DNA of 64,000 bases from Galeruca laticollis. Its lineage: Eukaryota > Arthropoda > Insecta > Coleoptera > Chrysomelidae. A program made the translations under genes and the position numbers. Every line of letters begins with the position of its first letter. Positions within the stretch are counted from its first letter, which is position 1. The notes below the pieces were generated by a model. It did no database searches and had not been told where the DNA came from. It saw only the letters and a program-made list of their open reading frames with translations. Location of the stretch: the NCBI GenBank assembly GCA_963921935.1, contig OY998176.1:173534445-173598444 (forward strand), in the 5' to 3' direction. Positions 35,182 through 47,439 of this stretch are shown in pieces.

Positions 35182-36523
35182 TATATTATATAGTCAGAAT
35201 TGAGAAAAAAAGCTTACTCAAGTTTACAACGAGAAGTACGACATGGCGTTGGATCCAATGCGCAAGCCAAGGTATATACGGGAAGTACCAAAGCAGCGTA
35301 GTGAACATATTACGGATCTATTCCAACCGTTCAAAGTATCAAAGTACCATCTAAAGTTATTCAACAATAATATCATTATCAGAAACACATTAATACGCTA
35401 TGACCTGTAACAACACCAAAACGGGAAAAAGATCCACACCCAAAATTAAGTGTCCATAATTTATAAATAAAGTAAAAAACGAAGAAAAAGGTCACCGAGC
35501 TCGATCCAGTTGAAACTGAGCTCTTTGGATTCCTAGTTGGTGTTCGATGGATCGTAAATCCGATTGAATCCCTCCTGGTATGCGCAGTGTGCTTTTCGTA
35601 AAAGTCCTTGTCGTAAAGTTGTTCCTGATACCATACTCTAGGTTGAAATTATGTGGTGGAAATCCAATAGGCGGGAATAAAAATCCTTGTAACTTGTAAA
35701 GGGGTAATCATTTGAACGGCCAAAGACATTCTAGCTGAATAATAATAATATTCTGGCGGAAAAGTAATTGTTATTTTCTGAATTTTTGTTAACCTAACAT
35801 GTCCCTGAATTGCAATTATTGATAATATACTAAAAATCGACAACTACTGTCGCGCTACATTTACCCAGGGGTTCCAATCAAAACTAATATTGGAATGTTA
35901 TTTTTTTATGTGTTTTTAATTTATAGCATCTGAAAAGAACACTCTTATGATTATTGCGCAGTTTTTACTATCATGACCTAAACGGGAAATAACTTCACAA
36001 TTCAGATGATCCTATTTCTTGTGTTTATTTCTTCAATCAATTTGGAAACATTTTTGAATGAATAATGAAGACATCAAACGATATATCACTAGCCAATGCT
36101 TTCCATTTGAAAAATTGAGGGTTGTTACTGTCACTCGAAGGGTTGAAGGCGGGATCCCATTTTCACGTTGAAGAATGCCAACTCACAATTCAAATTTGTC
36201 ATATTTCTACATTTTCTATAAATATGTATAGTAACCTAAATAATGTATTCCTTCTATTTGGCTTTTCACGTATATACCGAGCGTAAATGATACACGGAGG
36301 TCACCCCTATACCTTTTAGATGGGCTGTTCGATGTTATATCAAGCTTAATTCTGAATGTTACGACATAATAAATCATTATGGCGTATTCCGGTTTCACTG
36401 TGAACAATACGAACATTTGAATAAAACGATGTAAATGTATAGATTTATATACTCGTATTTGGATTCTGTGGTTTCAAACACTTACGCCATCTGTCAATTG
36501 TGACGCCATATTATTTCTATATT
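35182..36523. other. Unassigned sequence between two DNA transposons
   Basis: About 1.3 kb with only short frames (for example 35649-35843 minus). A segment around 35495-35640 has more even base composition but no identifiable domain. Confidence 0.4.
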
Positions 36524-36527
36524 TTAA

Positions 36528-39135
36528 CCCTAGAATACTATCGTTATTGGATGATCGCTTAATACTATCGACACGTAAAATTTACGTATAATAAAAAAAA
36601 GGTCATGATGTTTATAGTATGTATTAACAATATTTTTTTTATACAAATCTAAAACATTAATGAAAATATAATCAAAACTAACAATATTTTTAGTAAAAAA
36701 TAATAACAAAATAGCAGTTACAAATATTTTTTAAGCACAGCTAGGGCATATTTTAACTTGGTGCTCCCCACATATTGGTTTTTGGCATTTTAGACAGTAT
36801 GTTGTAGTCATTCTCTTCTTAGCGGTAGCACATTTATGGCAGTATTTTCTAGGACCTTTATTACTATTTTCTGGTCCTTGAGCTTCCTTTTCCTCACATT
36901 CCTTTCCCAGGACATCCTCAATAATTTTTTTCAAGTCATTACTCATGTTATGTACCGTTTGCAATCGACTAGTCTGATGAGCCTCTGTTAGTTCTTTATG
37001 TAGCTCTAGCATATACATTTGCCTAGTTATTGGCTTTCCTCCTCGAGTAATAACATTGTGTGAGTAAATCACATAAGAGTTTATGCAGGCTATGTTTATC
37101 ATATTATAAAAAATGCACATAGGCCACCTTTTGGTTTTTCGATTTGCACACATGTTTTGACACATCTGGTCAAAAGTGTCTACTGCTCCTTTAGTCGCAT
37201 TATATGTGTGAATAATTTCTGGTTTCTTGGTATCTTTGTTAGTAGTTCCAGATGATGTGTGCATTGTAGATAGTAGTGTTACTATTTTATTAGCTTTTGG
37301 TTTGTAGGACACCAATGTACTATTGGAACTGTATGCGAATAATGATGTTCCTATCTGGCGGTTTTTATCAATTTCGACCAATGCTGGTGGGATGTGGGGC
37401 TTATTCTTCCGAATTGTTCCAACAATTGTCAAGTTATAAGGCCTAGAAATCAGTCTGTCAGCTAAAGGTACATTAGTGAACCAATTGTCCATTGTGACGT
37501 TTCGGTTCGTACCGTAAATCGGAGTAGTTAAAAGTTCAACAAAATAATCCGCCAAAGGACGCCCGTTAGTCTGAGTAGATTTGCCAATATATGGACTGGC
37601 ATTAATAAGATATTTTGTAGAAACGTCACATAATAAAACCAATTTCAGTCCGTACTTCGCCGGCTTATTTGGAATGTACATCCGGAAAGGACAGTGGCCT
37701 CGAAATCCTACAAGTTGCTCGTCAATAGTGACATACGAACTGGGCTTATATTTTGTCCTACAAAGCTCAATAAATTCGTCCCAAACTTCAGATATGGGAG
37801 CAAACACAGTAACATTTCTTCTTTCGGCCCGAGTTTCCTTATTATCAAACCTTAGACAAGCAGTTAAAAAATCGAATCTTGATTTACTCATTGTTGCGTG
37901 TCCCACAATAGGAAGTATCAAACATCATTTTTGATGATAAATGGTTATCCTTCATAGCTGCAGCAAGTATATAAATTCCCAAGAGAGCTTTTAGTTCAAC
38001 CAAATTTGTATCAGAAAAAGTTTTTGTTGACACTTTGTAATTTTTATTCGCTCTATTAATTTCTTGATTGGTGCATAAAACTATTTTATTTAGCATATCG
38101 TCCGAGAAAAATAATTGAAATATACGCAACGGATCTAAAATTTGCCTTACTTCAGCGACAGGACCCGGCCTTATGTGTACAATATTTTTTCCAGGAATTT
38201 TTCCTTCTACTTTGGCTTTAGAACTCCACTTATATCCATTTTTTCCTTCCAAAGTTTCTAAATTAGGTATCAAAATATGTTCTTGGGTTTCCTGAGGGGT
38301 TTCTTTGAGTTGCTAAAAATAATTATATAGGTAAGTAAATTGTTTTATTTTAGTAGGTTTGCATAACTTACTACTTCTTGAGATTGTAATGTAGAAGCTA
38401 CTAGTTCGCCAGAATCATAAGATGCTTGTCTTGGCTTCTTTTTAGGTATTAGAGATTCTTCGGGTACCTTAGGAGGTTTTTTGAGATGCTAAAAATAATA
38501 ATAGGTTGGTAAATTGTGCTATTTTTTAACATTATAAAACTTACTACTGCTTCCTGAGAGTCTGATGTTGATGCAACTGGATCTTCAGAAACAGCAAGTG
38601 CCATTTTTACTCCCTTCTCAATTAATGGAGGTTTACTGAACTTTTTAGGTTCCCAAAGTTTTCTCAAACAGGTTTCCAAAGCTTCTTCTGGATCCTCCTC
38701 TTCGGGCAAATAATCTGGGTCGCACAGACTATCATCAGATTCACTATCTGTAAATTTTTCTTCGATCTCAATATTATCTTCTACTTCACTATCACCACTT
38801 TCATATAAGAGTTGTTCAAGTTCGGCATCTGTTAGTCCTTTTCTACTCATTTTCACAATATAAAATAACCGTACAATACTATCGATACGTCAGACTTACG
38901 TATTAAAATTTATCTTTTAATACTATCGACACGTAAATTTGACGTGCAGAGATTAAGATTATGGTACGGCATGCACACTACCACTTGGAAAATTGTACTA
39001 ATCTGTGCAGAACATCTGGAATACATTATAAAGAGAGCACTGCTAGCGGCTGGAGTGGGAATTCGAATGGGCGGGGTTGCTGCAGAAGAGTTTTTGCACA
39101 AATACGTAATTTTTACGTATGATAGTATTCTAGGG
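36528..39135 (-). mobile_element. piggyBac transposon with TTAA target duplications
   Basis: The ends are CCCTAGAATACTATC... and ...GATAGTATTCTAGGG, directly flanked by TTAA at 36524-36527 and 39136-39139, the piggyBac signature. Subterminal motifs with the core AATACTATCGACACGTAA recur near 36561 and twice near 38877-38945. A spliced transposase gene occupies the minus strand. Confidence 0.95.
36731..38856 (-). pseudogene. piggyBac transposase, three exons, one frameshift
   Basis: Inferred exons are 38856-38545, 38488-38372 and 38312-36731. The introns (38544-38489, 56 bp; 38371-38313, 59 bp) have GTAAGT donors and TTTTTAG acceptors, and both are phase 0. Exon 1 is an acidic N-terminus (SGDSEVEDNIEIEEKF). 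Exon 3 has ILDPLRIFQLFF, then a frameshift around 37890-37920 between FDTSYCG and ATMSKSRFDF. After that come the three catalytic aspartates in TIDEQLVGFRG, TMDNWFTNV and GAVDTFDQM, and a C-terminal cysteine-rich domain (YCHKC...YCLKC...CGEH...CPSC). Apart from the frameshift it appears complete, so the copy is probably young. Confidence 0.92.
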
Positions 39136-40128
39136 TTAAATAATTTTTTTGGTATAGATTGTTTAATCATGGACAATTGACTCCAAGTTACCTCCTAAGA
39201 ATTATTTTTGGGTAAAAATATATATTTTTGAAGTTTTTTAACGATTAAGTTTGAAAACTGTAGGTTTCCAACGAAAACTCAGTTTTTTTTAAATAGAAAA
39301 ATTGATGTATAGTAAATAGCTCCAATGAATTTCTTTACGATGATGCACACCCAGCAAACACAAAAACATATTGAATACATATATATGTTACATATTTTTT
39401 GGAATATAAAAGTCACAGTTATATAAATCTGAAGTCACAACTAGATAATATTTATGTATTAAATACTGACAAAGGCCGGCACAGCTAGAGAACAATAATG
39501 ATATAAGAAATACATATTATAAATTATATCTCAAATATTTCCAAATTACTATGTAATATATATGTAAAAATTAGATAATATCTAGAGAATATTTATGTAT
39601 TAAATATTACATAATATAGATGTAACATAAGTTACATGATTTTTGTTTTACCTCACCCCTTACCTAAAATATTTTATTTCATTGGATCTATGAGAAAAGT
39701 CAGTGAAATTCTTAATTTATAATAAATTCAGAAAAATCGGTTGAAACATTATTTTTCATAGATGAAATTAAATAGAATATTTTTATTAGTGTTGATGGCC
39801 AAAAGATTAAGGAACCATTGTTACTATATTATTCAATACCTACCTTATGATTATTTCAAACTTAAAGCAACTTAATACAATTTAATATTTATATATTGTA
39901 AATGGTATTTATCTATCTTTGGAATTTAGTAGCTGGTACTTAGTTACTAAAAAAACAGCAAATAGATGCATATAAGTACATTTATTTTATTAACATAAAA
40001 AAGAGAAATTAAAAACAAAATACCTAATGACAAAAAGTATTGCAAAAATAAAGATATTCAAATACTAAATGATAATAAAATATAGAAGAGAATGCAAAAC
40101 AAATGAATATTCAAAAACAAAACAATAA

Positions 40129-40600
40129 TTAATCACGGAAAATATTCTCATAGAAGACTATTCGAGGTCCATTTGTAAGCAAGTTGGCAATATTAAGGGA
40201 TATTATCCATTGTTTTGGAGGGTTACAGCTTCGCCCTTCTTTTCCCTCTGGAGTCTCTTCACTTAGCCTTATCCACACCAAGGTGATTTGATAAAAATCA
40301 GTGCATGTCATATTGAAATGTTTCAGCAAAGTTTCTAAAAATGTAGGTGTATATATTAATTATATTAAATAAACAAATCATATAGTAACAATACTTTGAA
40401 ATAACTTATTTGATTTTAAGTTCCTTATTTTGTAGTTATTTCTATGTCCTAACCATGAGTGAGATGTCTCTAAATTATGTATTTCTGGTTCACCGTCACC
40501 ATTGTAAGATTGTACCACTCATCGTTTTTCTGTCTTATTGATAAATCACAGAAATCCTTCAATTTTTTTCGTTTTAAACATTCATTTTGCCTAAAATTAT
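40129..40600 (-). pseudogene. Unrecognised frames inside the candidate transposon
   Basis: Minus-strand frames encode LKRKKLKDFCDLSIRQKNDEWYN-like sequence (~40590-40515) and, further on, a 66-codon frame (40329-40129) with HFNMTCTDFYQITLVWIRL and NPPKQWIISLNIANLL. They could be two exons of one protein. I do not recognise the family, and the evidence for coding is modest. Confidence 0.3.
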
Positions 40601-41061
40601 AATTTTTATTAATATAAGTATTCAACAGATAAGTGTTAATTAATACATTTCAAGATATTTTGTCTTGACTTACTACCTATGGTCAGAGGATTAAAGATGT
40701 GTATTTTATTTGATATTATTACAAAATCTACTTGAGCCCTATGTGCATACCTGGGCGGCGGTAGTTGTTTCGGATTAACGACTCCCTACAGAGGGAATTA
40801 TTGTTAAATCATGTCTAAGTTGTAAGTTAAAACGAAAATATTATCTTGAAAAGTACTTTAGTGAGATAGGTATAATGTGATTTGTAATTGTTCACTTCAT
40901 TGCATATTTTAATATAGTTAACCTTTTTAATACGTTTGTTAAATAATCTTTTGTAAACGACAATCAACGGCTCCATCCGCGATGCCCCTTGCCTGTTGAA
41001 AATAATAATAATATTAACACTTACATGATGTGTTCTCCATTCCTCTACAAACAAAACTAAA

Positions 41062-42061
41062 AATAGACGGTTTTAAAGATTAAAACTAACTTTTCCGCAT
41101 CTGTGGCCCTGAAAAATATTCTATCATAAAATTGTTACTTGTATATAATTCGGGGGATGCATCATGTTAACAAACCGAAATTTCTCCAAGAATAATCAAA
41201 AATTTAGTATATCTAGTTTTATAGGACCCGCTGTACTCGCTCTAGTCAACTGATAATCAATAGGGTACATCTGTGAGACACCTTGAACAATACTTATTTA
41301 TAAAGTTGATCAATCGTATACTCTCTGGAGGCTGTATCGTGCTAACAAATTCTTCAAAAATGACAAAAATTTGGTACTTCCAGTACCACAGCACCCGTTG
41401 TACTGGGTTTAGTGAGCTCAATATCAATAGGGTTCATTTTTAAGACGCTCTGAATAATATCCAATCATAAAATTCATCACTTGTATATACTCCGGAGGCT
41501 GTATCGTGCTAACAAACTGAAACTTCTCCAAAAATGACAAAAATATCGTACTTAAAGTACTGTAGCACCGATTGTATTGGCTCTGGTAAGCTTAAAATAA
41601 ATAGGGTTCATCAGTGAGATGCCCTGAATGATATTCAATCATAAAATTGTTGACTTGTTGAACTCCGGAGGCTGTATCGTGCTAACAAACTGAGATTTCT
41701 CGAAAAACGACAAAATGTCGTACTTCAAGTACCATAGCACCCGGTGTACTGGCTCTGGTGAGCTGAAAATCAATAGGGTTCATCTGTGAAATGTCTTAAA
41801 CAATATTTCATCATAAAATTGGTGACTTATTGCACTCCTAAGGCTGTATCGTGCTAACAAGACTTGCAAGGAAAAGTGGCCGACGACAACGACGACGACG
41901 ACGACTACAACATACACACAGGATTTTTTTTATAAAAACCGTTTTGTCGTGTTATTGTTGATGGATAACGTAAAAATAACTCAAAAAAAAATTCAAATTT
42001 CCAACTTTTTTGTGGGTAAACCAATACTTTTCTCGCATATTAGATAGGTTGGCGGAAAAGT
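41062..42061 (+). repeat. ~170-bp-unit repeat family, copy II (best preserved)
   Basis: Starts 'ggttttaaagattaaaact' followed by ACTTTTCCGC and ends GCGGAAAAGT (42052-42061), a 10-bp terminal inverted repeat. Five units are anchored by GCTGTATCGTGCTAACAA-type motifs at about 41157, 41331, 41498, 41671 and 41843, spacing 167-174 bp. Then come a (GAC)n block (~41881-41905) and a tail of ~150 bp with 'acttttctcgcatattagat'. No coding frame. Confidence 0.85.
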
Positions 42062-42253
42062 AACAAACACACTGACAAAACTAAAGAGAAACCTTTTAGA
42101 ACGTTATTATACTTACTTGCAGGTATGTGGGCAGATCGACTCGTGACAATTTAAAAGTTATATTGAAGAGCTTTCTTCTTTTTCTTTCGAAATACACTAG
42201 ACGAGGTTCCTAAGAAATACATATGAAATATTTTATGTAACAAATTTTACGTA

Positions 42254-42255
<2 letters not shown>

Positions 42256-42294
<39 letters not shown>

Positions 42295-42320
42295 AGATCA
42301 AAACTTGGTGTTTGCTCTTT

Positions 42321-42383
<63 letters not shown>

Positions 42384-42612
42384 TGTTTTTAAATGAAACT
42401 CAAGGTCTCTAGTTAATTCCACAATATAATACAAGTTATTGAAAATTCTAAAAAATTGACAATTGTTTCGATAAATCAATATCATCGAAACAATTGTCAA
42501 TTTTTTAGAATTTTCAATAACTTATATTATATTGTGGAATTAACTAGAGACCTTGAGTTTCATTTAAAAACACTAATATGAGCATATTCCACGAAGTAAG
42601 GGTCGAGACAGT

Positions 42613-42652
<40 letters not shown>
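42256..42652. repeat. Three (AT)n tracts surrounding a ~200-bp palindrome
   Basis: (AT)n at 42256-42291, 42323-42380 and 42615-42652. Between the last two, 42377-42579 is an almost perfect palindrome (x pairs with 84956-x) with a loop of about 10 bases around 42478. Examples are ATATTAGTG at 42377 and CACTAATAT ending 42579. Confidence 0.9.
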
Positions 42653-42655
<3 letters not shown>

Positions 42656-43180
42656 AAAATTACATATTTATGTAGCAGAATTTACATCTTGAATACATAT
42701 AAAATTAGATATATCCAATATATAAAACATTTTATAATATAAATATTGAGAAAATATAACAAAATTTATAAGGATTTTGTTACATAAATACCACATAAAA
42801 ATATATAAACGTTTTATATAAAAATAATTCCTCCCCTGTTATATATTTTTATGTAACATATACATTTGTGTTTGCTGGTGACATTAGATGCTTTAATTCC
42901 TAAAAGGAGTAATTTATACTTTTCTAATTTTCATTAACATGTCACTGTGCATGAAGTGTTAATACGGGCGCCTCTATGCCCACAGGCGAACGACGTGCAA
43001 CTTTATACAGGTTGGCAAAATAATTTTGGCAGTCGGAAGTTTGGCAACGTCCGATGTACCGTAGCAAAGACGTATGCGGATTGCAAGATCTTACTTCGAT
43101 GGCCGAATTCGTGAGCTTCGTTTCGACAGTACAGTTCAGAGAAAAGTGTGATTACCGGGGATGTGCAATACTAACTTGTT

Positions 43181-45830
43181 ATGGCGAATACAGAAAGTGA
43201 AGTTGTTCATAAAAATTTGAGTGAGCAGTGTCGTGAAATGATTATGAATGTTTTAAATCTCATGACCGAAGAGGCAGACAGTGGTGAGTCAACAATTCCA
43301 ATAACAAACGTAAGTTTTAATTATATGCAATAACATTTTCAAACCAATGTAATGATTTAACAAATTTACACTCGATAGTAAATTTTTTCAATCGAGTTTC
43401 GTAAATCAAATATTTATTTGTTAAACGATTTAAAAAATTGACGTTGGAGTGAGACAAAATATTTTATGCACTCATGTGTCAATTTTATGCACCGTTATGT
43501 TATCATGACATACAAATCGAAGCAATTTTTAGTCCATTTAGAGCAACCTAAATGAGACATTTCACTTTTCCGCCCAACCTATCCAATATGCGAGAAAAGT
43601 ATTGGTTCACCCCAAAAAAGTTGGAATTTCGGAAAAAAAAAATTAGTTATTTAGATTTCCATCAAGAACAACATGAAAAAACGGTTTTTAGGAAATAAAT
43701 CCTGTGTGTATATCGTCGTCGTCGTTGTCGTCGGCGACTTTTCGTTACATGGCTTTTTAGCACGATACAGCCTCCCGAGTGCAACAAGTCACCAATTTTA
43801 TGATTGAATATTGATGAACCTGATTGATTTTTAGCTCACCAGAGCTAGTACAACGGGTGCTAATGTACCTAAAGTGTCACATTTTTGCCCTTTTTGGAGA
43901 AATTTCGGGTTGTTAGCACGATACAGCTTCCGGAGTGTACACTTGTGACAAATTATGTGATTGGTTATTTTTCGAGGTGTCTCACAGATGTACAATATTG
44001 ATTTTCAGCTGACTAGAGCAAGTACAGCGGGTCCTATAAATCCAGATATACTACATTTTGGGTTATTTTTGGAGAAATATTGGTTAGATAGCACGATTCA
44101 TCCCCCGAAGTATATACAAGTGATAATTGTATGATATAATATTGTTCAGGGCCTGTTACATGTGCGGAAAAGTTAGTTTTAACCTATAAAATCGTTTATT
44201 TCGGTTTTTGTATCCCTGCGGGTCATGCGTCAATTTTTCCATTCGTGAAAAAAAGCACCACTCTATGCACTTGTGCATAAATAACTATTCTGTTTCTGGC
44301 TACAGGAGTATATAAAAGGTCATATGTTTGTATTGTGTAAGATACCTATTCAAATGTAATAAGTTTTTAGCTTATAATTATAATTATTATACTCATTTCA
44401 TACCTATCTCTATTACGTTTCGGTTTCATTATTTGTTTTGAACCATCTTCCGATTTCAGTAACAATTGCGGTTTGGTCATAATAAAATATGTTTGAACTA
44501 AAATATAAAGATCGTTTAAAACAAGTGATGAACTGAAACGTAATATAGTATTTTCGAATTTAATACATTTTTAAATGGCCGAAAACCACGACAAGAATTT
44601 TTATTTTAATGAACGGTCACTGAAAACAAATTTAACTACTTCCTCATTTTATTTGTATACGAAGTAAAACTTTTGATACAACATTTATATCGACTTATTT
44701 TATTTTCAGGTAATTGAACGAGTTTCTGCTGCTACAAAAGTTAGCCAAACAACGCTTTCTCGTATTAAAAAAGAAGCTCTGGCAGGAAGTAATGCTGACA
44801 CTAATGTGCCTACTAAAGAACGAAGAACGTCCAGTATCCTTATGGATCAATTCGACAAAACTGTGCTTAGAAGGTGCATAATAAATTATCACATATCCGA
44901 GAAAAAAGTATCCACGTTAAGAAATGAATACCAAACCTTTGCAGATAGTTATGGCTTCGCAGGAAGTCGCGAATCTCTGCGGAAACAAATACATTCTTTG
45001 GGTTTTCGTCGGACCAATATGAAAAACAACAGAAATTTGTTAATGGACCGTCACGAAATCAGACATTTAATTACGCCTACTATATTCAAGAAACATAAAA
45101 ACGTGCAGAGAACCGAAAAAATCTATCATTTATATGGATGAAACATACATTCATTCATGTCACACACACCTTAAAGGATGAAGCGACAAAAGTAACGAAG
45201 GGTTAAGAAAACCCGTTTCAAAAGGTAGGCTTATTATGTGGAGCTTCCAGTCAAAAACAAGAGATTATCATAATGAAATGGCGTACGAAAATTATGAGAA
45301 GTGGGTACAAGAAAAACTTATTTCAAACCCACCAAAAAACGCTGTTTTGGTAATTGATAATTGATAAATGAAAAATTACCTACGACGGCTGGGACTGAAC
45401 AAAAATTATAGAACTGACTCTCTGAAAGAAACATATATTACAGCGAACAAATGTTGAAACCGGATCTTCACAACGTTGCAAAAATCTACAAACCGCAATA
45501 TAAAAGTTATAAAATTGATGAATTGTTTATTCGACATGGATTGCAAGTTTTAAGGCTACCCCCTTATTACCCGGACCTCAATCCGATCGAAACTGTTTGA
45601 GCGGCACTTGAAGAATATGTGGCCAAAAGAAATGTTACCTTCAATTTTACAATGGTGGAAGAATTCTGTAATGAATTTTGTGACATATTTTCTGCAAGTG
45701 ATTGGAAAGTTAGTTGTGTTAGAGATTAAAAAAATTGAAGATGTATTTATGAACAATGGACCACTTTCAGATACTGTTGTAAATAATATTATTATTAATT
45801 TGGCCGAAGACTGAGAGGGCGAGGGTGATG
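43181..45830 (+). pseudogene. Mariner/IS630-type transposase gene with one intron, broken
   Basis: Exon 1 (43181-43309, 43 codons) starts MANTESEVVHK and stops at a GTAAGT donor. Exon 2 begins after TTATTTTCAG at 44710 in the same phase: VIERVSAATKVSQTTLSRIKK, a helix-turn-helix. The exon 2 frame runs to a break near 45117. The first catalytic Asp is in IYMDETYIHS (~45130), then KGRLIMW-like sequence. The second is in AVLVIDN (~45350) and the Glu in LPPYYPDLNPIET (~45560-45597). Further stops and frameshifts lie at ~45195, 45360-45430, 45598 and 45727. The 1400-bp intron contains copy III of the ~170-bp family. Confidence 0.8.
43564..44204 (-). repeat. ~170-bp-unit repeat family, copy III, inside the transposase intron
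   Basis: Minus-strand orientation, from ACTTTTCCGC (43564) to GCGGAAAAGT (44164-44173) and the outer segment to 'tttatttcgg'. Three units are anchored at 43759, 43915 and 44090. It includes the (CGT)n complement of the GAC block near 43711-43733. Confidence 0.85.
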
Positions 45831-46548
45831 ACTTGATATATAACGTGATTTTGAAGAATAATGTGTAGATGCACATCAATATTTTACTGTTGATGATCCC
45901 TGTACATCTAATACATACTTTTCATTATAGTGTTTGTTTGTAAGTGGTATGACTGAATACATTAAACGCAACAAATGTAAAAATGTAAATCGGCGTTATA
46001 AAATTGTAGACATTAGAGACGAATTGCAATAGAGTAATATATATTTGTAGCACATCTGCAAATAGTTCTGAATAAATAATATTTGACGGCACCCAGAACC
46101 AAGATTTTTTTGTTTTGCCAGTCCTAACTCTGTAAAAAGTGGAAAGGGATGTTGTAATTTCATAGTTAATATTTGCAAAAATCCCAAAAATTCACATATG
46201 GAATTAGAAATATCTACCTCAAGAAAGCTCTAGTATTTTATTTATATTATTAGTATACTTATTAGACCATCTTTAAAGGCGATTTCCCCAACTTGTTTTT
46301 CAAATTTTATGTATAAACCCGAATTTTTACATTATTATCTACTAGATATCATTAAGAATAACAATTTTAGAAAGCTTGACAAGGTAGGTATGTCAATTAC
46401 TGTTACTGCGAACAGATCACATGTTTTGTTGTGTTCTTATATTTATATTCGAATGTCATTAGTTTCAAATTGTCAGAACGTATGCCGAATATATGTCAAT
46501 TTCTTGAGCTTAATAAAACCTAATATTGGAAGGTAAATATTGCAATTT
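45831..46548. other. Unassigned sequence after the transposase remnant
   Basis: No recognised gene. 'tttttttgttttgccagtcct' near 46104 weakly mirrors 'aggttggcaaaataatttt' near 43009. These could be decayed transposon ends, but the match is too short to assert. Confidence 0.35.
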
Positions 46549-46566
46549 ATTAAGTTCAAATTTCAA

Positions 46567-46819
46567 ATGGATAAGTTTTCGAAACCAGAAAGATTTTATG
46601 CAGATCCAAATAAACCATATACTGACCAAGAATGGGTACACCGGCTAACAACATTTGAAAACTTTATTACATCTCTGAAGAGTGTATCAGCTGTTGATAA
46701 GCTTGAACTCCCTATCGCTCATGTAAGTCATTCAACATATGAATAAATTAATGAATGCCAAACATACGGAAATGCAGTTCGAGTTTTGAAATCAGTATTT
46801 GTCAAACCAGGTAAAATTT
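46567..46819 (+). pseudogene. LTR-retrotransposon Gag fragment
   Basis: MDKFSKPERFYADPNKPYTDQEWVHRLTTFENFI... followed, after a stop at 46744, by CQTYGNAVRVLKSVFVKPG has the layout of Gag N-termini of insect LTR elements (F..DP....A..W.HWL.TFENF, then C..Y..A...L...F.KP). It ends at a stop shortly after 46815. No LTR or Pol is visible beside it. Confidence 0.65.
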
Positions 46820-46993
46820 GAGAAAACCTACGGATTTCGAAAATTCTGTTTTAATTGTGTGAGGCACTTACTAACAAACACATAGCACCACAAATTTTGC
46901 TGGGGAAACATTTAACAAGTGCAGTAGAAGGATTTTCTTTTTCGAACTTGTCCCTTTTCCAATGGATATTTTTCAAATTTTTTTGTTGTATAA

Positions 46994-47100
<107 letters not shown>

Positions 47101-47439
47101 CTCCAAGTATAATATTTAATTTGTTCTTATAGATATGTGATAACTGTAGACTCAGTCATCAAACACTAGTTTTTCCAAAATTCATTTTGGTATCTCTTTG
47201 TTATGCTTTGACAACAATCTCAACTGACATTTGCTAATCACTGACATTAGCGATGCTGCCAAATTTATGAAGTTATGAAATAAGAAAAATTTAAGTCTCG
47301 ATTTCATTTGTATGCAGCTACATCGATATTTTTTTATCTATGGTTATTTCGGAATTCGAAGAGTCTATATTTCTGTGTAAATTTTGTGACATTGAATAAC
47401 AGGACGATTATTACATTGAACATTGAAGTGTACGCCATA

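Larger units (their letters stand above)
39351..42878. mobile_element. Candidate ~3.5-kb DNA transposon ending in CCAGCAAACACAAA
   Basis: The left end CCAGCAAACACAAAAACATA is mirrored by ...TTTGTGTTTGCTGG ending at 42878, and both ends are followed inward by repeated 'atgttacata' and 'tatgtaa' motifs over ~250 bp. I could not find a clear target duplication. The interior holds a weak minus-strand frame (40329-40129), copy II of the ~170-bp family, (AT)n tracts and a palindrome, so it has been heavily invaded. Confidence 0.55.

Noticed and set aside
42210..42500. Ile/Tyr-rich frames such as IYIYIYIY here and at 7982, 13978, 46855 and 53640
   Set aside because: They are translations of (AT)n microsatellites.
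41062..44204. Copies II and III as the two inverted ends of one large transposon
   Set aside because: Each copy has both the outer and inner end segments, and exon 1 of the mariner-type gene lies between them while exon 2 lies outside. Independent insertions explain this better.
43009..46130. Terminal inverted repeats of the mariner-type gene
   Set aside because: Only a short weak match (tggcaaaa) was seen between 43009 and 46104, which is not enough to define ends.
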